A program made the translations under genes and the position numbers. Below are positions 32,180-41,359 of a stretch of 64,000 bases of DNA, piece by piece. A model generated the notes under the pieces. The model made no database searches. It was not told the origin of the DNA and was given only the letters and a program-made list of their open reading frames with translations. Origin of the DNA: Aeromicrobium sp. Root344 (GTDB lineage Bacteria; Actinomycetota; Actinomycetes; Propionibacteriales; Nocardioidaceae). The stretch is taken from contig NZ_LMDH01000001.1 in NCBI RefSeq assembly GCF_001425755.1, forward strand, positions 3,223,571 to 3,287,570. Reading direction: 5' to 3'. Every line of letters begins with the position of its first letter. The stretch's first letter is position 1.

Positions 32180-34468
32180 CTACAGGAGCGAGACCAATGT
32201 GATCAACGACGCGATCACGATTGTTGAGAATGCTGTGCCTCGGTGCTTTCCACCGGCTGCAATGTAACCAGCGCCGCAGATTGCTATGCCGACGAGCACC
32301 AGAATGCCGGTCCGGTGCTCATGCTTGGCAAGCCAGTGCCAGGGTAGCCATTTCGGGACCGTGGCAACTCCAATCAGTAACACGAGTGTCAGCAGACCGG
32401 CCAATGCCCGCCGCATCCACGTTGCCTGACCAAGAACACGCGAAGCGTCTCCTTCAGCGGTCTCTTTCTGCTGTGTCGCCTCATCTAGCCTTCGCTGAAG
32501 CTCGGCCTTCTCGTGCGCTTCGGCGCGTGCCTTGTCCTCTGCCTTCTGACGTTGGGAAGCCTCGAGCTCCTGTCGCTGTCTGGTGGATTCCACCTTCGCC
32601 ATCGCCTCTTCGACCGCCTTACCGGCTGCTTCGGCGGCCGACTCGCTCTGCTCGCGAGCTTTGCGCTCCTTAGAGAGGTTCTCGGTAATGGCGCCGATTT
32701 CGTGCGCGAGCGACTTGTTTTCCTCGATCACTGCGCTCTCGATCAGCTCTGTGAATTCGGAGTCTGTCGATTCGATGTCGCGCAATCGCCCCATAAGAAG
32801 GTCGTCGTTGAGAATGTGCACAGCCGTCTCGGTCGGAACATCGTCAAAGCTCGATAGATAGGACAAGACCTTCGACGCTGTCGGGCCATAATCAGTCTGA
32901 GTTGTCCTGAACTCAGGAGCCGCGAAAATCTCCATGAAGCGCTTGTCGAAATCAGTCGTAACTCGGCTGAAGGGCCGCAAGATTTGAAGAAGATGCTGCG
33001 GCAGTACGACCGTTGCGACGCCCTTGCCTTCAGCACAGCCCATCAGGTACGCGCGATCGAACGATTGAAGTGAGTAATCGTTCGAAAGCAGCAGCGCACC
33101 AGACCGTAGCGCGCTCGTTGTCCGGCTTCGCTGACGCTGCAGAAACATCCAAACAGTGACGTCGTGATCGCGTGCCTCGTAGCTGCGAGGCTGTCGGCCA
33201 GGGTGGCGGTTTTTCAAGAAGTGCTCGAACTCAGCAATATGCGCGCCCTTGATCTCAACGTCAAGGTCTGCGCCGTTTTGATTGAACCGCTCGATGCCCC
33301 GGTCTCTCAGCAAGTCTTCTAGGTGATCAAAACGAGCGAGATATGCGTCGGTGTCGACGGCTCTCTCAGCGTTCATAGCGTGGAACTGCCGTTCGATTCC
33401 CATGCCGCCGCCACGGCTCTCCATGTACTGGAGATATGCACGGCTCAATGCGGGGGTGAAGTGCCGGCTTCGGATACGGCTCTTCGCAACCTCCACAAGG
33501 TTGATCAGTTCCTTGAAAGTGCGCTGGTGATAGTAGAGCTTGAACGGGTAGCGCTCCTTCTCGATGATCTCCAGAAGTTCGACATCGGCCTCCTGCATCC
33601 TGTTGTCCTGCATGCCCAGAACAGCCAATACAACATTCGTGTCCAAGAAGAGGCGCAGACTCGGCACCTGGCCCTTTAGGTAGTCAGCGGTTGCGTCGCT
33701 AACGGTGAGGGCGAAGAAGGTGAAGGTGCCATCCAACAACTCCGACATGTACCGCAGGCGTTTTGGGCTCGGCTCTATGAAGAATGCGCGAATGGCCTCG
33801 CGCGCAGGACCCTGGTGCCGCTGAAGTCCGACATCCTGGATCGCGGAATCCATCAGATGTAGAAGATTGCCCTTGTCCTTTCCGGCACTGGACCTGGAAT
33901 CCAGGAGTTGGACCGCCTCCGCTCCATGCTGGTGGAACACCTTGCCCAGATAGGCTTGGAGCGCGCGCCAAAGAACGGCCGTGTCGACGTTCGGGAGAAG
34001 TCCTTCTGCGATCTCAATCCATTCCTGCCTGACGTCATCCTCAAGAACAGAAGACTCTCCGATTCGCTCAGCCAAGCGAGCCCGAACGTCGGCAGCGAGA
34101 CAGATGCAGCTTGGAGTGGACGTGTTATCGATGAGGAGACGACCACCTTTGAGGTGGTTCTCGATCGCCAGCCGGACAGTTCCTACATCGATTACGACTC
34201 CGAAGTAGGTAGAAATAGCCGTTGCGACCTCATTTGGGTCTCGTCCTTCGCCGATCTTGGGGTCGATGCTGAAAGTCGTCAAAACAAGGTTGTCGACCGC
34301 GCTTTGGACCTTGCCAGTCTTACTGAGCGAGAGCACGTGGCACAGCTGCCTGAAGGCAGGCTCCGCCGCAGGCGAGCGCCCCCTGTTGCGGCTGTTGGAC
34401 TTTCGAGGCTCCACGGCGGCTTCTCTCGTCTGTTGCGGGACCTTGAACCTACACAGGCGCGGCGACAC
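32180..34468 (-). CDS. PIN-domain protein with coiled coil and C-terminal membrane anchor
   Basis: 762 residues, no family recalled. Residues 1-265 are helical and of unknown fold. A PIN-nuclease-like domain follows: FLDTNVVLAVLG with Asp276, Glu320 in TFKEL, ARDHDVTV with Asp434/Asp436, and LLSNDYSL with Asp464, giving the acidic set of metal-dependent RNases. Residues about 575-675 form a long charged coiled coil (Glu/Lys/Gln/Ala rich), and three hydrophobic segments (about 686-704, 721-738, 745-762) end the protein. Start uncertain: GTG 34468 gives the longest frame, GTG 34414 is possible, and neither has a clear ribosome site. GC is lower than in the flanks (hand counts of three lines gave 53-63%), and the palindrome CGTACG common elsewhere is absent, both pointing to acquired DNA. 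A defence or RNA-decay role is a guess. Confidence 0.7.
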   Translation of the reverse strand: MSPRLCRFKVPQQTREAAVEPRKSNSRNRGRSPAAEPAFRQLCHVLSLSKTGKVQSAVDNLVLTTFSIDPKIGEGRDPNEVATAISTYFGVVIDVGTVRLAIENHLKGGRLLIDNTSTPSCICLAADVRARLAERIGESSVLEDDVRQEWIEIAEGLLPNVDTAVLWRALQAYLGKVFHQHGAEAVQLLDSRSSAGKDKGNLLHLMDSAIQDVGLQRHQGPAREAIRAFFIEPSPKRLRYMSELLDGTFTFFALTVSDATADYLKGQVPSLRLFLDTNVVLAVLGMQDNRMQEADVELLEIIEKERYPFKLYYHQRTFKELINLVEVAKSRIRSRHFTPALSRAYLQYMESRGGGMGIERQFHAMNAERAVDTDAYLARFDHLEDLLRDRGIERFNQNGADLDVEIKGAHIAEFEHFLKNRHPGRQPRSYEARDHDVTVWMFLQRQRSRTTSALRSGALLLSNDYSLQSFDRAYLMGCAEGKGVATVVLPQHLLQILRPFSRVTTDFDKRFMEIFAAPEFRTTQTDYGPTASKVLSYLSSFDDVPTETAVHILNDDLLMGRLRDIESTDSEFTELIESAVIEENKSLAHEIGAITENLSKERKAREQSESAAEAAGKAVEEAMAKVESTRQRQELEASQRQKAEDKARAEAHEKAELQRRLDEATQQKETAEGDASRVLGQATWMRRALAGLLTLVLLIGVATVPKWLPWHWLAKHEHRTGILVLVGIAICGAGYIAAGGKHRGTAFSTIVIASLITLVSLL

Positions 34469-34634
34469 ATTTTCGGAGAACGCGCAGGACTGCCAGGCAA
34501 GCGCGTCGCCTGAGGTAGGCGTCGAGCTTTCGCAGAAATTGGTGCGGCCTGTCGGCGGCGATGCTCGGCGGACGGACCACTAAAACAGTGCGCGAGGTTT
34601 GCGGTAGGCGAAGGCCAGCAAGTGTCTATGGTCG

Positions 34635-34850
34635 GCATGGGCTCGACAGAGATAAGGCGAGCCCGCGTATCGTCGACTGAGCTCGGCCGCATTGACATGC
34701 TTGTGAACGATGCCGCAGAAGGACCAGCTGTGCTGTTGGCCACGAAACTAGGCCATTCCGCGAGATTCTGGACGTCGAGGTCCACGGCGCGCGCACGGGA
34801 TTGCTCGGATTGGCGCCTCAGGACGGCTGTGCCAGCAGCGACATCTACCG
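34635..34850 (+). pseudogene. Remnant of an SDR gene with a frameshift
   Basis: In one frame the DNA reads ELGRIDMLVNDAAEGPAVLLA, matching the (F)GRIDVLVNNAG core of SDRs; after about 34740 the family pattern continues in another frame as PFREILDVEVHGARTG, matching the next helix (RxxLDVNLxG). The Rossmann start, catalytic residues and C-terminus are missing. This remnant fills the 518-base gap between the PIN gene and the xyl regulator; nothing else is recognised there. Confidence 0.45.
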
Positions 34851-34986
34851 CGGGCCTGCTCATTCTCGAACCCATCAAGACTCTTCGCGGTGTCGGGCGT
34901 ACCGGGCGAGCCTCGCTGCGTCACCCATTCCGGGCGCGAAGCACCTGCCCCATTCTGGGCGGTTTGCCGCGGGGCGATTGCGTCGT

Positions 34987-36174
34987 CTACAGCGCCAAGG
35001 TGCCGGCGTAGACGTCGGCGAGGGCGTCTTCGGCAGCGCCGAGGGCGGCGGCGTGGATGCCCAGGGAGCTGAGGCGGATCTGGGGGAGGTGGATCGACGC
35101 CGAGGGGAGGCGCTCGGCGAGCACCTGGCCAGCGGCCGGGACGACGTAGGCGCCGAGAGGTACGAAGTAGCCGCCGAGGACGATCGCGGCAGGGTCGAGC
35201 ACGGCGGCGAGCGTGGCGAGGCCGGTGCCCAGCTCGTGGCCGAGGGCGGCGAGGGCGGCTCGGGTGGAGGCGTCGCGGGCGGCGAGGTCGGCGACGGCGA
35301 GGGCGGTCTGCAGGGGAGTCTCCTCCTCGTCGATGCCGACAGCGCTGAGCATGGCGCGCAGGCCGACGGACGCCTCCCAGCACCCCAGACGGCCGCAACC
35401 GCATACGCGGGTGGGATTGCCGATCGGCATGTGGCCGACCTCGCCGGCGAACCCGGCACCGCCGCGTACGAGCCGGCCGTCCTGGACGATGCCGGCGCCG
35501 ATGCCGATCGTGCCCGTGATGTAGAGCGAGTGGCTGACATCGGTCGTGACGCCGTGGGCGGCCTCGGCGAGCGCGGCGCAGTTGGCGTCGTTGTCGATCG
35601 TGGTGGGGCAGTCGTCGCCGAACGCCTCCTCGAGCTCGGCAGCAAGATGCCGGCCGTCCCAGCCGAGGTTGGGCGCCCACGAGACCGTGCGGTTGTCGTG
35701 GGCGACCAGCCCGGGTACGGCGACGGTCGCGCCGACGACCGTGTGGCCGTCGGCCATCAGCGCCGTACGTACGTCAGTGGCCAGCTCGATGAGCTCCTCG
35801 GTGCTCGGCGGCGTGCCGGCGGTGGCGACGGGACGGGTCTCGACGACGCGTACGTTGCCGCCGAGGTCGAGAGCCACGGCGGCGACGTAGTCGACGTTGA
35901 CCTCGAGCCCGAGCCCGAGGATCGACTCACCCGTCAGCGCCACCGGCCGACCGGGCCGGCCGCGACCCGACGACACCGAGTCGTCGTCCTGGGTCACGGC
36001 ACGGGCGTTCTCGAGCTCGGCGACGATCGTGCCGACGGTCGCCTTGGCGAGCCCGGTGAGCCGGGCCAGCTCGGTACGCGTCGCCGGCCCGTGGGCCCGC
36101 AGGGCGCGCAGCACGAGGCCGGTGTTCTGCCGGCGTACGTACTCCGTCCCCGTCGGGACCCCGGTGAGACTCAC
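34987..36174 (-). CDS. xylR: ROK-family xylose operon repressor
   Basis: 395 residues. A winged helix at about 15-70 (LRAHGPATRTELARLTGLAKATVGTIV) is followed by a ROK domain with the zinc motif CGCGRLGCWE near residue 265 and GEVGHMPIGNP just before. The GTG start lies 2 bases after the xylA stop, so it is the third gene of a xylB-xylA-regulator operon and probably binds the palindrome at 38775-38790. Xylose as inducer is inferred from the operon. Confidence 0.88.
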   Translation of the reverse strand: MSLTGVPTGTEYVRRQNTGLVLRALRAHGPATRTELARLTGLAKATVGTIVAELENARAVTQDDDSVSSGRGRPGRPVALTGESILGLGLEVNVDYVAAVALDLGGNVRVVETRPVATAGTPPSTEELIELATDVRTALMADGHTVVGATVAVPGLVAHDNRTVSWAPNLGWDGRHLAAELEEAFGDDCPTTIDNDANCAALAEAAHGVTTDVSHSLYITGTIGIGAGIVQDGRLVRGGAGFAGEVGHMPIGNPTRVCGCGRLGCWEASVGLRAMLSAVGIDEEETPLQTALAVADLAARDASTRAALAALGHELGTGLATLAAVLDPAAIVLGGYFVPLGAYVVPAAGQVLAERLPSASIHLPQIRLSSLGIHAAALGAAEDALADVYAGTLAL

Positions 36175-36176
36175 CC

Positions 36177-37337
36177 TCAGCGCACCCCGTAGAGGTGCTC
36201 GAGCGCCAGCTGGTCGAGGTGCTCGAACCCGGCGCCGCGGACAGCGAGCGCGTCGGGGTCGGCGAGCTGGGCGGCCTCCAGGTCGGCCCAGCCCTCACCT
36301 TCGGACAGCGTGGGCTGCGAGAGCTCGGGGAGCTTGGCAGCGGCGAGCGCCTCCTGCACGTCGGGATCGGCGCGGAACGCCTGGGCCTTCTCGCGCAGGA
36401 TGAGGTAGTTCGTCATGCACGCCTTGGCCGCGACCCAGACACCCTTGTCGTCCTCGGTGCGCGGCGTCTTGAAGTCGAAGTGCACGGGGCCGTCGTAGCC
36501 GCCGGCGAGCAGCGTGTCGACGATCCAGAACGCGCCGCGTACGTTGCCGACACCGAAGCGGAAGTCCTGGTCGTAGCGGGGACCGGTCTGGCCGTTGAGG
36601 TCGATGTGGAACAGCTTGCCCTGCCACATCGCCTGCGCGTAGCCGTGAGCGGCGTTGAGGCCGGCCATCTCCTCGTGCCCGATCTCGGGGTTGACGCCGA
36701 CGTTCTCGGGCCGGTCGAGGGTCTCGATGAACGCCAGGGCGTGGCCGATCGTCGGCAGGATGATGTCACCGCGGGGCTCGTTGGGCTTGGGCTCGATCGC
36801 GAACTTGATGTCGTAGCCCTTGTCGTGCACGAACTCGCCGAGCACGTTGAACGCCTCGCGGTAGCGGTCGAGCGCCGCCTGGATGTCCTTGGCGGCGCCG
36901 GACTCGGCACCTTCGCGGCCGCCCCAGCAGACGTAGACCTTGGCGCCGAGCTCGGCGGCGAGGTCGATGTTGCGCATGACCTTGCGGATCGCGAAGCGCC
37001 GGACGTCGCGGTCGTTGGACGTGAAGCCGCCGTCCTTGAACACGGGGTGGGTGAACAGGTTGGTCGTGGCCGTGGTGACGACCAGGCCGGTGTCGGCGAG
37101 GCCCTTCTTCCACCGCTCGATGATCTGGTCGCGGGTGGCGTCGTCGGACCCGAACGGGATCAGGTCGTCGTCGTGGAAGTTCACGCCGTACGCGCCGAGG
37201 CTCGCGAGCTGCTCGAGGGCGTAGATCGGGTCCATCGGCTCGCGGGTGGGCTCGCCGAACGGGTCGCGTCCGGGATAGGCCACGGTCCACAAGCCGAACG
37301 AGAACTTGTCGGAGGGTGATGGGGTCGGGATGCTCAT
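36177..37337 (-). CDS. xylA: Xylose isomerase
   Basis: 386 residues, the length of the Streptomyces-type (class I) enzyme. It converts D-xylose to D-xylulose with two divalent metals. Visible landmarks are [21 protein letters not shown] at the N-terminus, [11 protein letters not shown] near residue 140, the metal ligand region [10 protein letters not shown] near 180, [11 protein letters not shown], and [20 protein letters not shown] near 245. ATG 37337 was chosen because the family N-terminus starts here, 7 bases after the xylB stop. Second gene of the xyl operon. Confidence 0.95.
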   Translation of the reverse strand: MSIPTPSPSDKFSFGLWTVAYPGRDPFGEPTREPMDPIYALEQLASLGAYGVNFHDDDLIPFGSDDATRDQIIERWKKGLADTGLVVTTATTNLFTHPVFKDGGFTSNDRDVRRFAIRKVMRNIDLAAELGAKVYVCWGGREGAESGAAKDIQAALDRYREAFNVLGEFVHDKGYDIKFAIEPKPNEPRGDIILPTIGHALAFIETLDRPENVGVNPEIGHEEMAGLNAAHGYAQAMWQGKLFHIDLNGQTGPRYDQDFRFGVGNVRGAFWIVDTLLAGGYDGPVHFDFKTPRTEDDKGVWVAAKACMTNYLILREKAQAFRADPDVQEALAAAKLPELSQPTLSEGEGWADLEAAQLADPDALAVRGAGFEHLDQLALEHLYGVR

Positions 37338-37344
37338 GGAAGCC

Positions 37345-38754
37345 CTACTTCTGTGACGGGGTGGTGGATGTGGACCACGGGATGGTGCGGTCGCGCAGCT
37401 GTGCGTAGGCCTCACGCACGAGAGGGGTGGGTTCTGCGTCGTGGGTCTCGGCGGTGGCCGAGCTCCAGGTCGGGGGTGCGGCGCTGCCGCTGAGGGCCCA
37501 GGCAGCCTGGCGGGCGGCGCCGAGCGCGACGTACTCGCCAGGCGCCGGCACGGTGACGGGACGGCCGAAGATTGCCGGTGCGATGGCGTGCACGGCGGGG
37601 TTGGCCGCGGCACCGCCGACCATGAGGATGCGGCCGACCGTGATGCCGGTCCTGGCGACGAGGTGGTCGACGCCGTCGGCGAGCGAGCAGAGCAGCGCCT
37701 CGAACGCGGCGCGGGCGAGGTCCTCGCGGGTGGTCGAGGAGGTCAGGCCGTTCCAGGTGCCGCTGGAGTCGGGCAGGTTGGGCGTACGTTCGCCGTCGTA
37801 GTAGGGCACGATCGTCAGCCCGTTGGCGCCCGGGGGAGCGGCAAGGGCGAGGCGGCCGAGCTCGTCGTGGTCGACGCCCAGCAGGCGAGCCTGCAGGTCG
37901 AGGATGCGGGCGGCGTTCATGGTCGTCGCCATCGGCAGGAAGCGCCCCGTGGCGTCGGCGAAACCGGTGACCGACCCGGTGCCGTCGGCGATGCGGGACT
38001 CGCTGATCGCGGAGGCGACGCCGGACGTACCGATGGAGACGACGACGTCGCCGGGACCGAGGTCGAGGGCGAGCGCAGCGGCCATGTTGTCGCCCGTGCC
38101 GGCGCCGACGACGAGCCCGGTCGACGTCTTCGCGGCGACCTCGGACGACGCGACGATGCGGGGCAGCTCGACGGCGTGGCCGATCGCCGACTCGGCGAGC
38201 TCGGGCAGCCAGTCGTCCTTGCCGGTGGAGAAGTAGCCGGTGCCGGAGGCGTCGCCGCGGTCGGTGAACGCCTCGCCGCCGGTCAGGTGCCGCGAGACGT
38301 AGTCGTGGGGGAGCAGCACTCGTCGCGTACGCGCTGCGGCGTCAGGGTGGTGATCGCGGAGCCAGCGCAGCTTGGTCGAGGTGAACGACGCGACGAGCAC
38401 GCTGCCGATCGTCTCGGCGCAGGCATCGGGTCCGCCGAGCTCGTCGACCAGGTCCCGGGCCTCGCCGCTGGAGCGGGTGTCGTTCCAGAGGATCGCGTCG
38501 TGGACCGGCTCATCCGCGTCGTCGAGGGCGACCATGCCGTGCTGCTGGCCTCCGACGGCAACCGCGCTGGCCCGGTCGAGGAGTCCCGAGGTGGCTTGGT
38601 CGAACGCGTCGAGCCAGGCCCGGGGGTCGACCGACGTGCCGTCGGGATGGGGAGCGGACTGCTGCGCGACGACCTCGCCCGTCGCAGCGTCCACGAGCAG
38701 CGCCTTGGTCGACTGGGTGGACGAGTCGATGCCCAGGACGAGGTCGGATGCCAT
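37345..38754 (-). CDS. xylB: Xylulokinase
   Basis: 469 residues of the FGGY kinase family. The phosphate-1 motif [16 protein letters not shown] opens the protein; substrate and adenosine motifs include [33 protein letters not shown] and [18 protein letters not shown]. It phosphorylates D-xylulose for the pentose phosphate pathway. The ATG lies 6 bases after a TAAACC -10 element and has no Shine-Dalgarno, so the operon message is probably leaderless. First gene of xylB-xylA-xylR. Confidence 0.94.
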   Translation of the reverse strand: MASDLVLGIDSSTQSTKALLVDAATGEVVAQQSAPHPDGTSVDPRAWLDAFDQATSGLLDRASAVAVGGQQHGMVALDDADEPVHDAILWNDTRSSGEARDLVDELGGPDACAETIGSVLVASFTSTKLRWLRDHHPDAAARTRRVLLPHDYVSRHLTGGEAFTDRGDASGTGYFSTGKDDWLPELAESAIGHAVELPRIVASSEVAAKTSTGLVVGAGTGDNMAAALALDLGPGDVVVSIGTSGVASAISESRIADGTGSVTGFADATGRFLPMATTMNAARILDLQARLLGVDHDELGRLALAAPPGANGLTIVPYYDGERTPNLPDSSGTWNGLTSSTTREDLARAAFEALLCSLADGVDHLVARTGITVGRILMVGGAAANPAVHAIAPAIFGRPVTVPAPGEYVALGAARQAAWALSGSAAPPTWSSATAETHDAEPTPLVREAYAQLRDRTIPWSTSTTPSQK

Positions 38755-38790
38755 GGGTCAGGTTTAGTACGACTCTTGAATTAAGTCAAG
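38755..38790 (-). promoter_or_regulatory. Promoter and palindromic operator of the xyl operon
   Basis: Read on the minus strand, TTGACT (38784-38789) and TAAACC (38761-38766) are spaced by 17 bases, and the xylB ATG follows 6 bases later. The -35 box is part of the palindrome CTTGAATTAAGTCAAG (38775-38790 on the plus strand; one mismatched pair). A repressor on this site would cover the -35 box; the ROK protein of the operon is the natural candidate. Confidence 0.65.
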
Positions 38791-38801
38791 CCTCGCGTAC
38801 G

Positions 38802-38845
38802 AACCCGGGAGAGCCGGGTTGGGCGACCGAACTCTTCACGGTCGC
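38802..38845 (+). other. Two tandem perfect stem-loops upstream of the guanidine/urea operon
   Basis: AACCCGG (38802-38808) pairs with CCGGGTT (38814-38820) around GAGAG; 2 bases later GCGACCG (38823-38829) pairs with CGGTCGC (38839-38845) around a 9-base loop. Both stems are 7 bp without mismatch. They lie between the divergent xylB promoter and the permease ATG (38937). They could be part of a 5' leader RNA, a terminator pair against read-through, or chance. I could not match them to the ykkC (guanidine-I) or mini-ykkC consensus as I remember them. Confidence 0.45.
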
Positions 38846-38886
38846 GCAACACGCTTGAAACAGCCGGAGTTCGAGACTGGACGGGA

Positions 38887-38906
38887 TATCTGTCGCGTGA
38901 CAGGTA
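38887..38906. promoter_or_regulatory. Palindrome upstream of the guanidine/urea operon
   Basis: TATCTGTC (38887-38894) and GACAGGTA (38899-38906) are inverted copies with one mismatch in eight, 4 bases apart, ending 30 bases before the permease ATG. The spacing suits a TetR dimer, and the operon ends with a TetR gene (47392-48051), the likely ligand. No clear -35/-10 pair could be placed around it. Confidence 0.5.
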
Positions 38907-38936
38907 GTGGCTCACCCTCCGCCCAAAGGACGCCCC

Positions 38937-40520
38937 ATGACACTCACCGCTCCGCCTTCATCTGCGCCATCGTCACCGCCATCGGAAGCCCACGACCTCG
39001 GCGCTCTCGGCTATCCGCAGGAGCTTCGCCGCGGCGTCGGCAGCTTCGCGTCGTTCGCCGCAGGGTTCTCGTTCGTGTCGATCCTGACCACGGTCTTCCA
39101 GCTGTTCGGCCTCGGCTTCAGCCTCGGCGGCGCGGCGTTCTTCTGGACCTGGCCGGTCGTCTTCGCCGGCCAGCTGCTCGTCGCCCTGTGCTTTGCCGAG
39201 CTCGCCGCTCGCTACCCGATCTCCGGATCGATCTTCCAGTGGTCGAGCCGCCTCGCCGGCACCGACTTCGGCTGGTTCACCGGCTGGATCATGGTCATCG
39301 GCCAGATCCTCACCGTCGCGACGGCAGCGATCGCGATGCAGGCGGTGCTGCCGGCGATCTGGACCGGCTTCCAGCTCGTCGGTGGCTCTGGCGCCGACTC
39401 GTCGCCGCTGAGCCCGACCGGCGCACAGAACGCCGTCGTGCTCGGCCTGATCGTCCTCGCGCTCACCACCGCGATCAACGTCATCGGCGTACGCCTGATG
39501 GCCGTCGTCACGTCGGCAGCTGTCGTGATCGAGATCCTCGGCGTCATCGCCCTCGTCACGGCGCTGTTCTTCCACTCCGAGCGCGGCCTCGGCACGGTCA
39601 ACACGACCGCCGGTGCCGCGCCGGGTCACTACCTGCCACTGTGGCTCGCGTCGTCGCTCATGGCCGCGTACGTCATGGTCGGCTTCGACTCGGCCGGGGA
39701 GCTGTCGGAGGAGACCCACGCACCGCGTCGCACCACGCCGCGCACGATCATCCGCGCGCTCGTCGTGTCCGGCATCGGTGGCCTCCTGCTGCTGCTCGCT
39801 GGCCTGCTCGCCGCCCCGAGCCTGACCGACGGATCGCTCGCGACCTCGGGTCTCGCCGGTGTGCTGACCGCTCGCCTCGGCGACGTCGGTGGGCGGTTCC
39901 TGCTCGCCGCCGTCGCGATCGCGGTGTTCGCCTGCACCCTCGCCGTGCAGACCGCCGGCTCGCGGATGATGTTCTCCATGGCGCGGGAGCGCACCCTGCC
40001 GTTCTCCTCGGTGCTCGCCAAGGTCTCGCCGCGCACCGGCACGCCGATCGCGACCTCCGTCGTCGTCGGTGTCGGCGCTGCCATCGCGCTCGCGGTCAAC
40101 TGGAACCAGAGCGCGGTCTTCCTGGCGCTGGCGTCCCTGTGCATCGCGATGCTCTACCTGGCCTACCTCGGCGTCACCGTCCCGCTGCTGGTCTCGCGGA
40201 TCCGCAACCGCGGCCTGGCCGACGGCGTCGACGAGGACGGCCGCCCGCTGTTCTCGCTCGGCCGCTGGGGCATCCTCGTCAACGTCGTCGCGATCGCGTA
40301 CCAGATCGGCATGGTCATCAACCTGGCCTGGCCGCGCAAGGAGATCTACGACCTCGACGGCCGCGGCTGGTGGCTGCAGTGGAGCGCCCTGCTCTTCATC
40401 GGCCTGACGATCGTCGTCGGAGCCGCGATCCACTGGCGCACGCGGATCCGCCACGGTGGCGCGATCAAGCTGCCTGCCCTGCGCACGACGGCCGACTCCA
40501 CCGCTGAGGCGATCGCCTGA
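38937..40520 (+). CDS. APC-family permease of the guanidine/urea operon
   Basis: 527 residues with about 12 hydrophobic segments. The first segments carry FASFAAGFSFVSILTTVFQLFGLG and the middle holds VGFDSAGELSEETHAPRRTTPR, the conserved loop of the amino acid-polyamine-organocation superfamily. ATG 38937 is preceded by AAAGGA. Its stop shares a base with the next start (TGATG). Permeases of this type accompany urea-carboxylase clusters and are thought to import the nitrogen substrate, here probably guanidine or urea. Direct proof of substrate is not in the sequence. Confidence 0.88.
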   Translation: MTLTAPPSSAPSSPPSEAHDLGALGYPQELRRGVGSFASFAAGFSFVSILTTVFQLFGLGFSLGGAAFFWTWPVVFAGQLLVALCFAELAARYPISGSIFQWSSRLAGTDFGWFTGWIMVIGQILTVATAAIAMQAVLPAIWTGFQLVGGSGADSSPLSPTGAQNAVVLGLIVLALTTAINVIGVRLMAVVTSAAVVIEILGVIALVTALFFHSERGLGTVNTTAGAAPGHYLPLWLASSLMAAYVMVGFDSAGELSEETHAPRRTTPRTIIRALVVSGIGGLLLLLAGLLAAPSLTDGSLATSGLAGVLTARLGDVGGRFLLAAVAIAVFACTLAVQTAGSRMMFSMARERTLPFSSVLAKVSPRTGTPIATSVVVGVGAAIALAVNWNQSAVFLALASLCIAMLYLAYLGVTVPLLVSRIRNRGLADGVDEDGRPLFSLGRWGILVNVVAIAYQIGMVINLAWPRKEIYDLDGRGWWLQWSALLFIGLTIVVGAAIHWRTRIRHGGAIKLPALRTTADSTAEAIA

Positions 40521-41359
40521 TGGTCGGCGCGCGCGACACCGCCAGCGTCCTCGCGGCCCGGGCCGACGCCCGCGCCCAGGGGTCGAACGTCTCGGACTGG
40601 ATGCCCTGCCTGCCGGCTGCCACCTCACCCTTCGTACCGGATGGCGTCGACCCGTCGGCGCTCGTCTGGGCGGAGACGGTGGCACCGGGCGGCTACACGC
40701 ACAAGGTTGTCGCTCGCGGCACCCGGCTGCGGCTCGAGGACGTCACCGGTGACGCGTGCGCCCACGTGCTGGTGTTCAACGCGCTTGAGCCGTGGGAGCG
40801 GCTCAACGTCGCGGACACGCAGAAGATCCCGTGGCAGGCCTATCTCGGCGCCGGCCACCCCCTGCTGTCGGGCGAGGGGCGCGTGCTGGCGACCGTCGTC
40901 GCGGACACGTCGGCGCACCACGACGCGTTCTGCGGCACGTCGTCGGACGAGTGGAACGTGGTCAAGTACGGCGACGCCGCACCACAGGGGCCGAGCCCTT
41001 CAGGCCGGGCGCTGTTCACCCTCGCCGGGGTCAAGCACGGGCTCACGCCGCGCGACCTGCCTCCGTCGGTGTCGTTCTTCCAAGGCGTACGCGTCGAGGA
41101 CGACGGCGCGCTGGCCTGGCAAGGCACGGCAGGGCCGGGGACGTACGTCGACCTGGTCGCGGAGATGCCGCTCATCGTGCTGGTGGCCAACGTCCCGCAC
41201 CCGCTCGACCCGCGTACGGACTACGTCGTCGGGCCACTGCGGGTGCATGCCTGGCGCAGCACTCCCAGCGGCCCGTCCGACGAGCACCACGGCGCGTCGC
41301 CCGAGCGGGAGCGCGCCTACTTGAACACGACCGACTACCTGGAGGCGAGGGGCCTGTGA
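40520..41359 (+). CDS. DUF1989 protein 1 (urea carboxylase-associated; carboxyguanidine deiminase subunit-like)
   Basis: 279 residues. The N-terminal 45 residues precede the DUF1989 body, which contains DVTGDACAHVLVFNALEPWERLNVADT, FCGTSSDEWNV and VSFFQGVRVEDDGAL. Proteins of this pair were long called urea amidolyase-associated proteins 1 and 2; in Pseudomonas syringae the two homologues were shown to form carboxyguanidine deiminase (CgdAB), which releases ammonia to give allophanate. The Cys/His/Asp-rich motifs suit a metal site. The start overlaps the permease stop (TGATG) and the stop overlaps the next start (GTGA). Confidence 0.85.
   Translation: MVGARDTASVLAARADARAQGSNVSDWMPCLPAATSPFVPDGVDPSALVWAETVAPGGYTHKVVARGTRLRLEDVTGDACAHVLVFNALEPWERLNVADTQKIPWQAYLGAGHPLLSGEGRVLATVVADTSAHHDAFCGTSSDEWNVVKYGDAAPQGPSPSGRALFTLAGVKHGLTPRDLPPSVSFFQGVRVEDDGALAWQGTAGPGTYVDLVAEMPLIVLVANVPHPLDPRTDYVVGPLRVHAWRSTPSGPSDEHHGASPERERAYLNTTDYLEARGL

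Noticed and set aside
38755-38936. A guanidine-I (ykkC) or mini-ykkC riboswitch ahead of the guanidine/urea operon
   Set aside because: I could not find the conserved core sequences or ACGR loops as I remember them. The two stem-loops present are reported separately. A covariance-model search would settle it.
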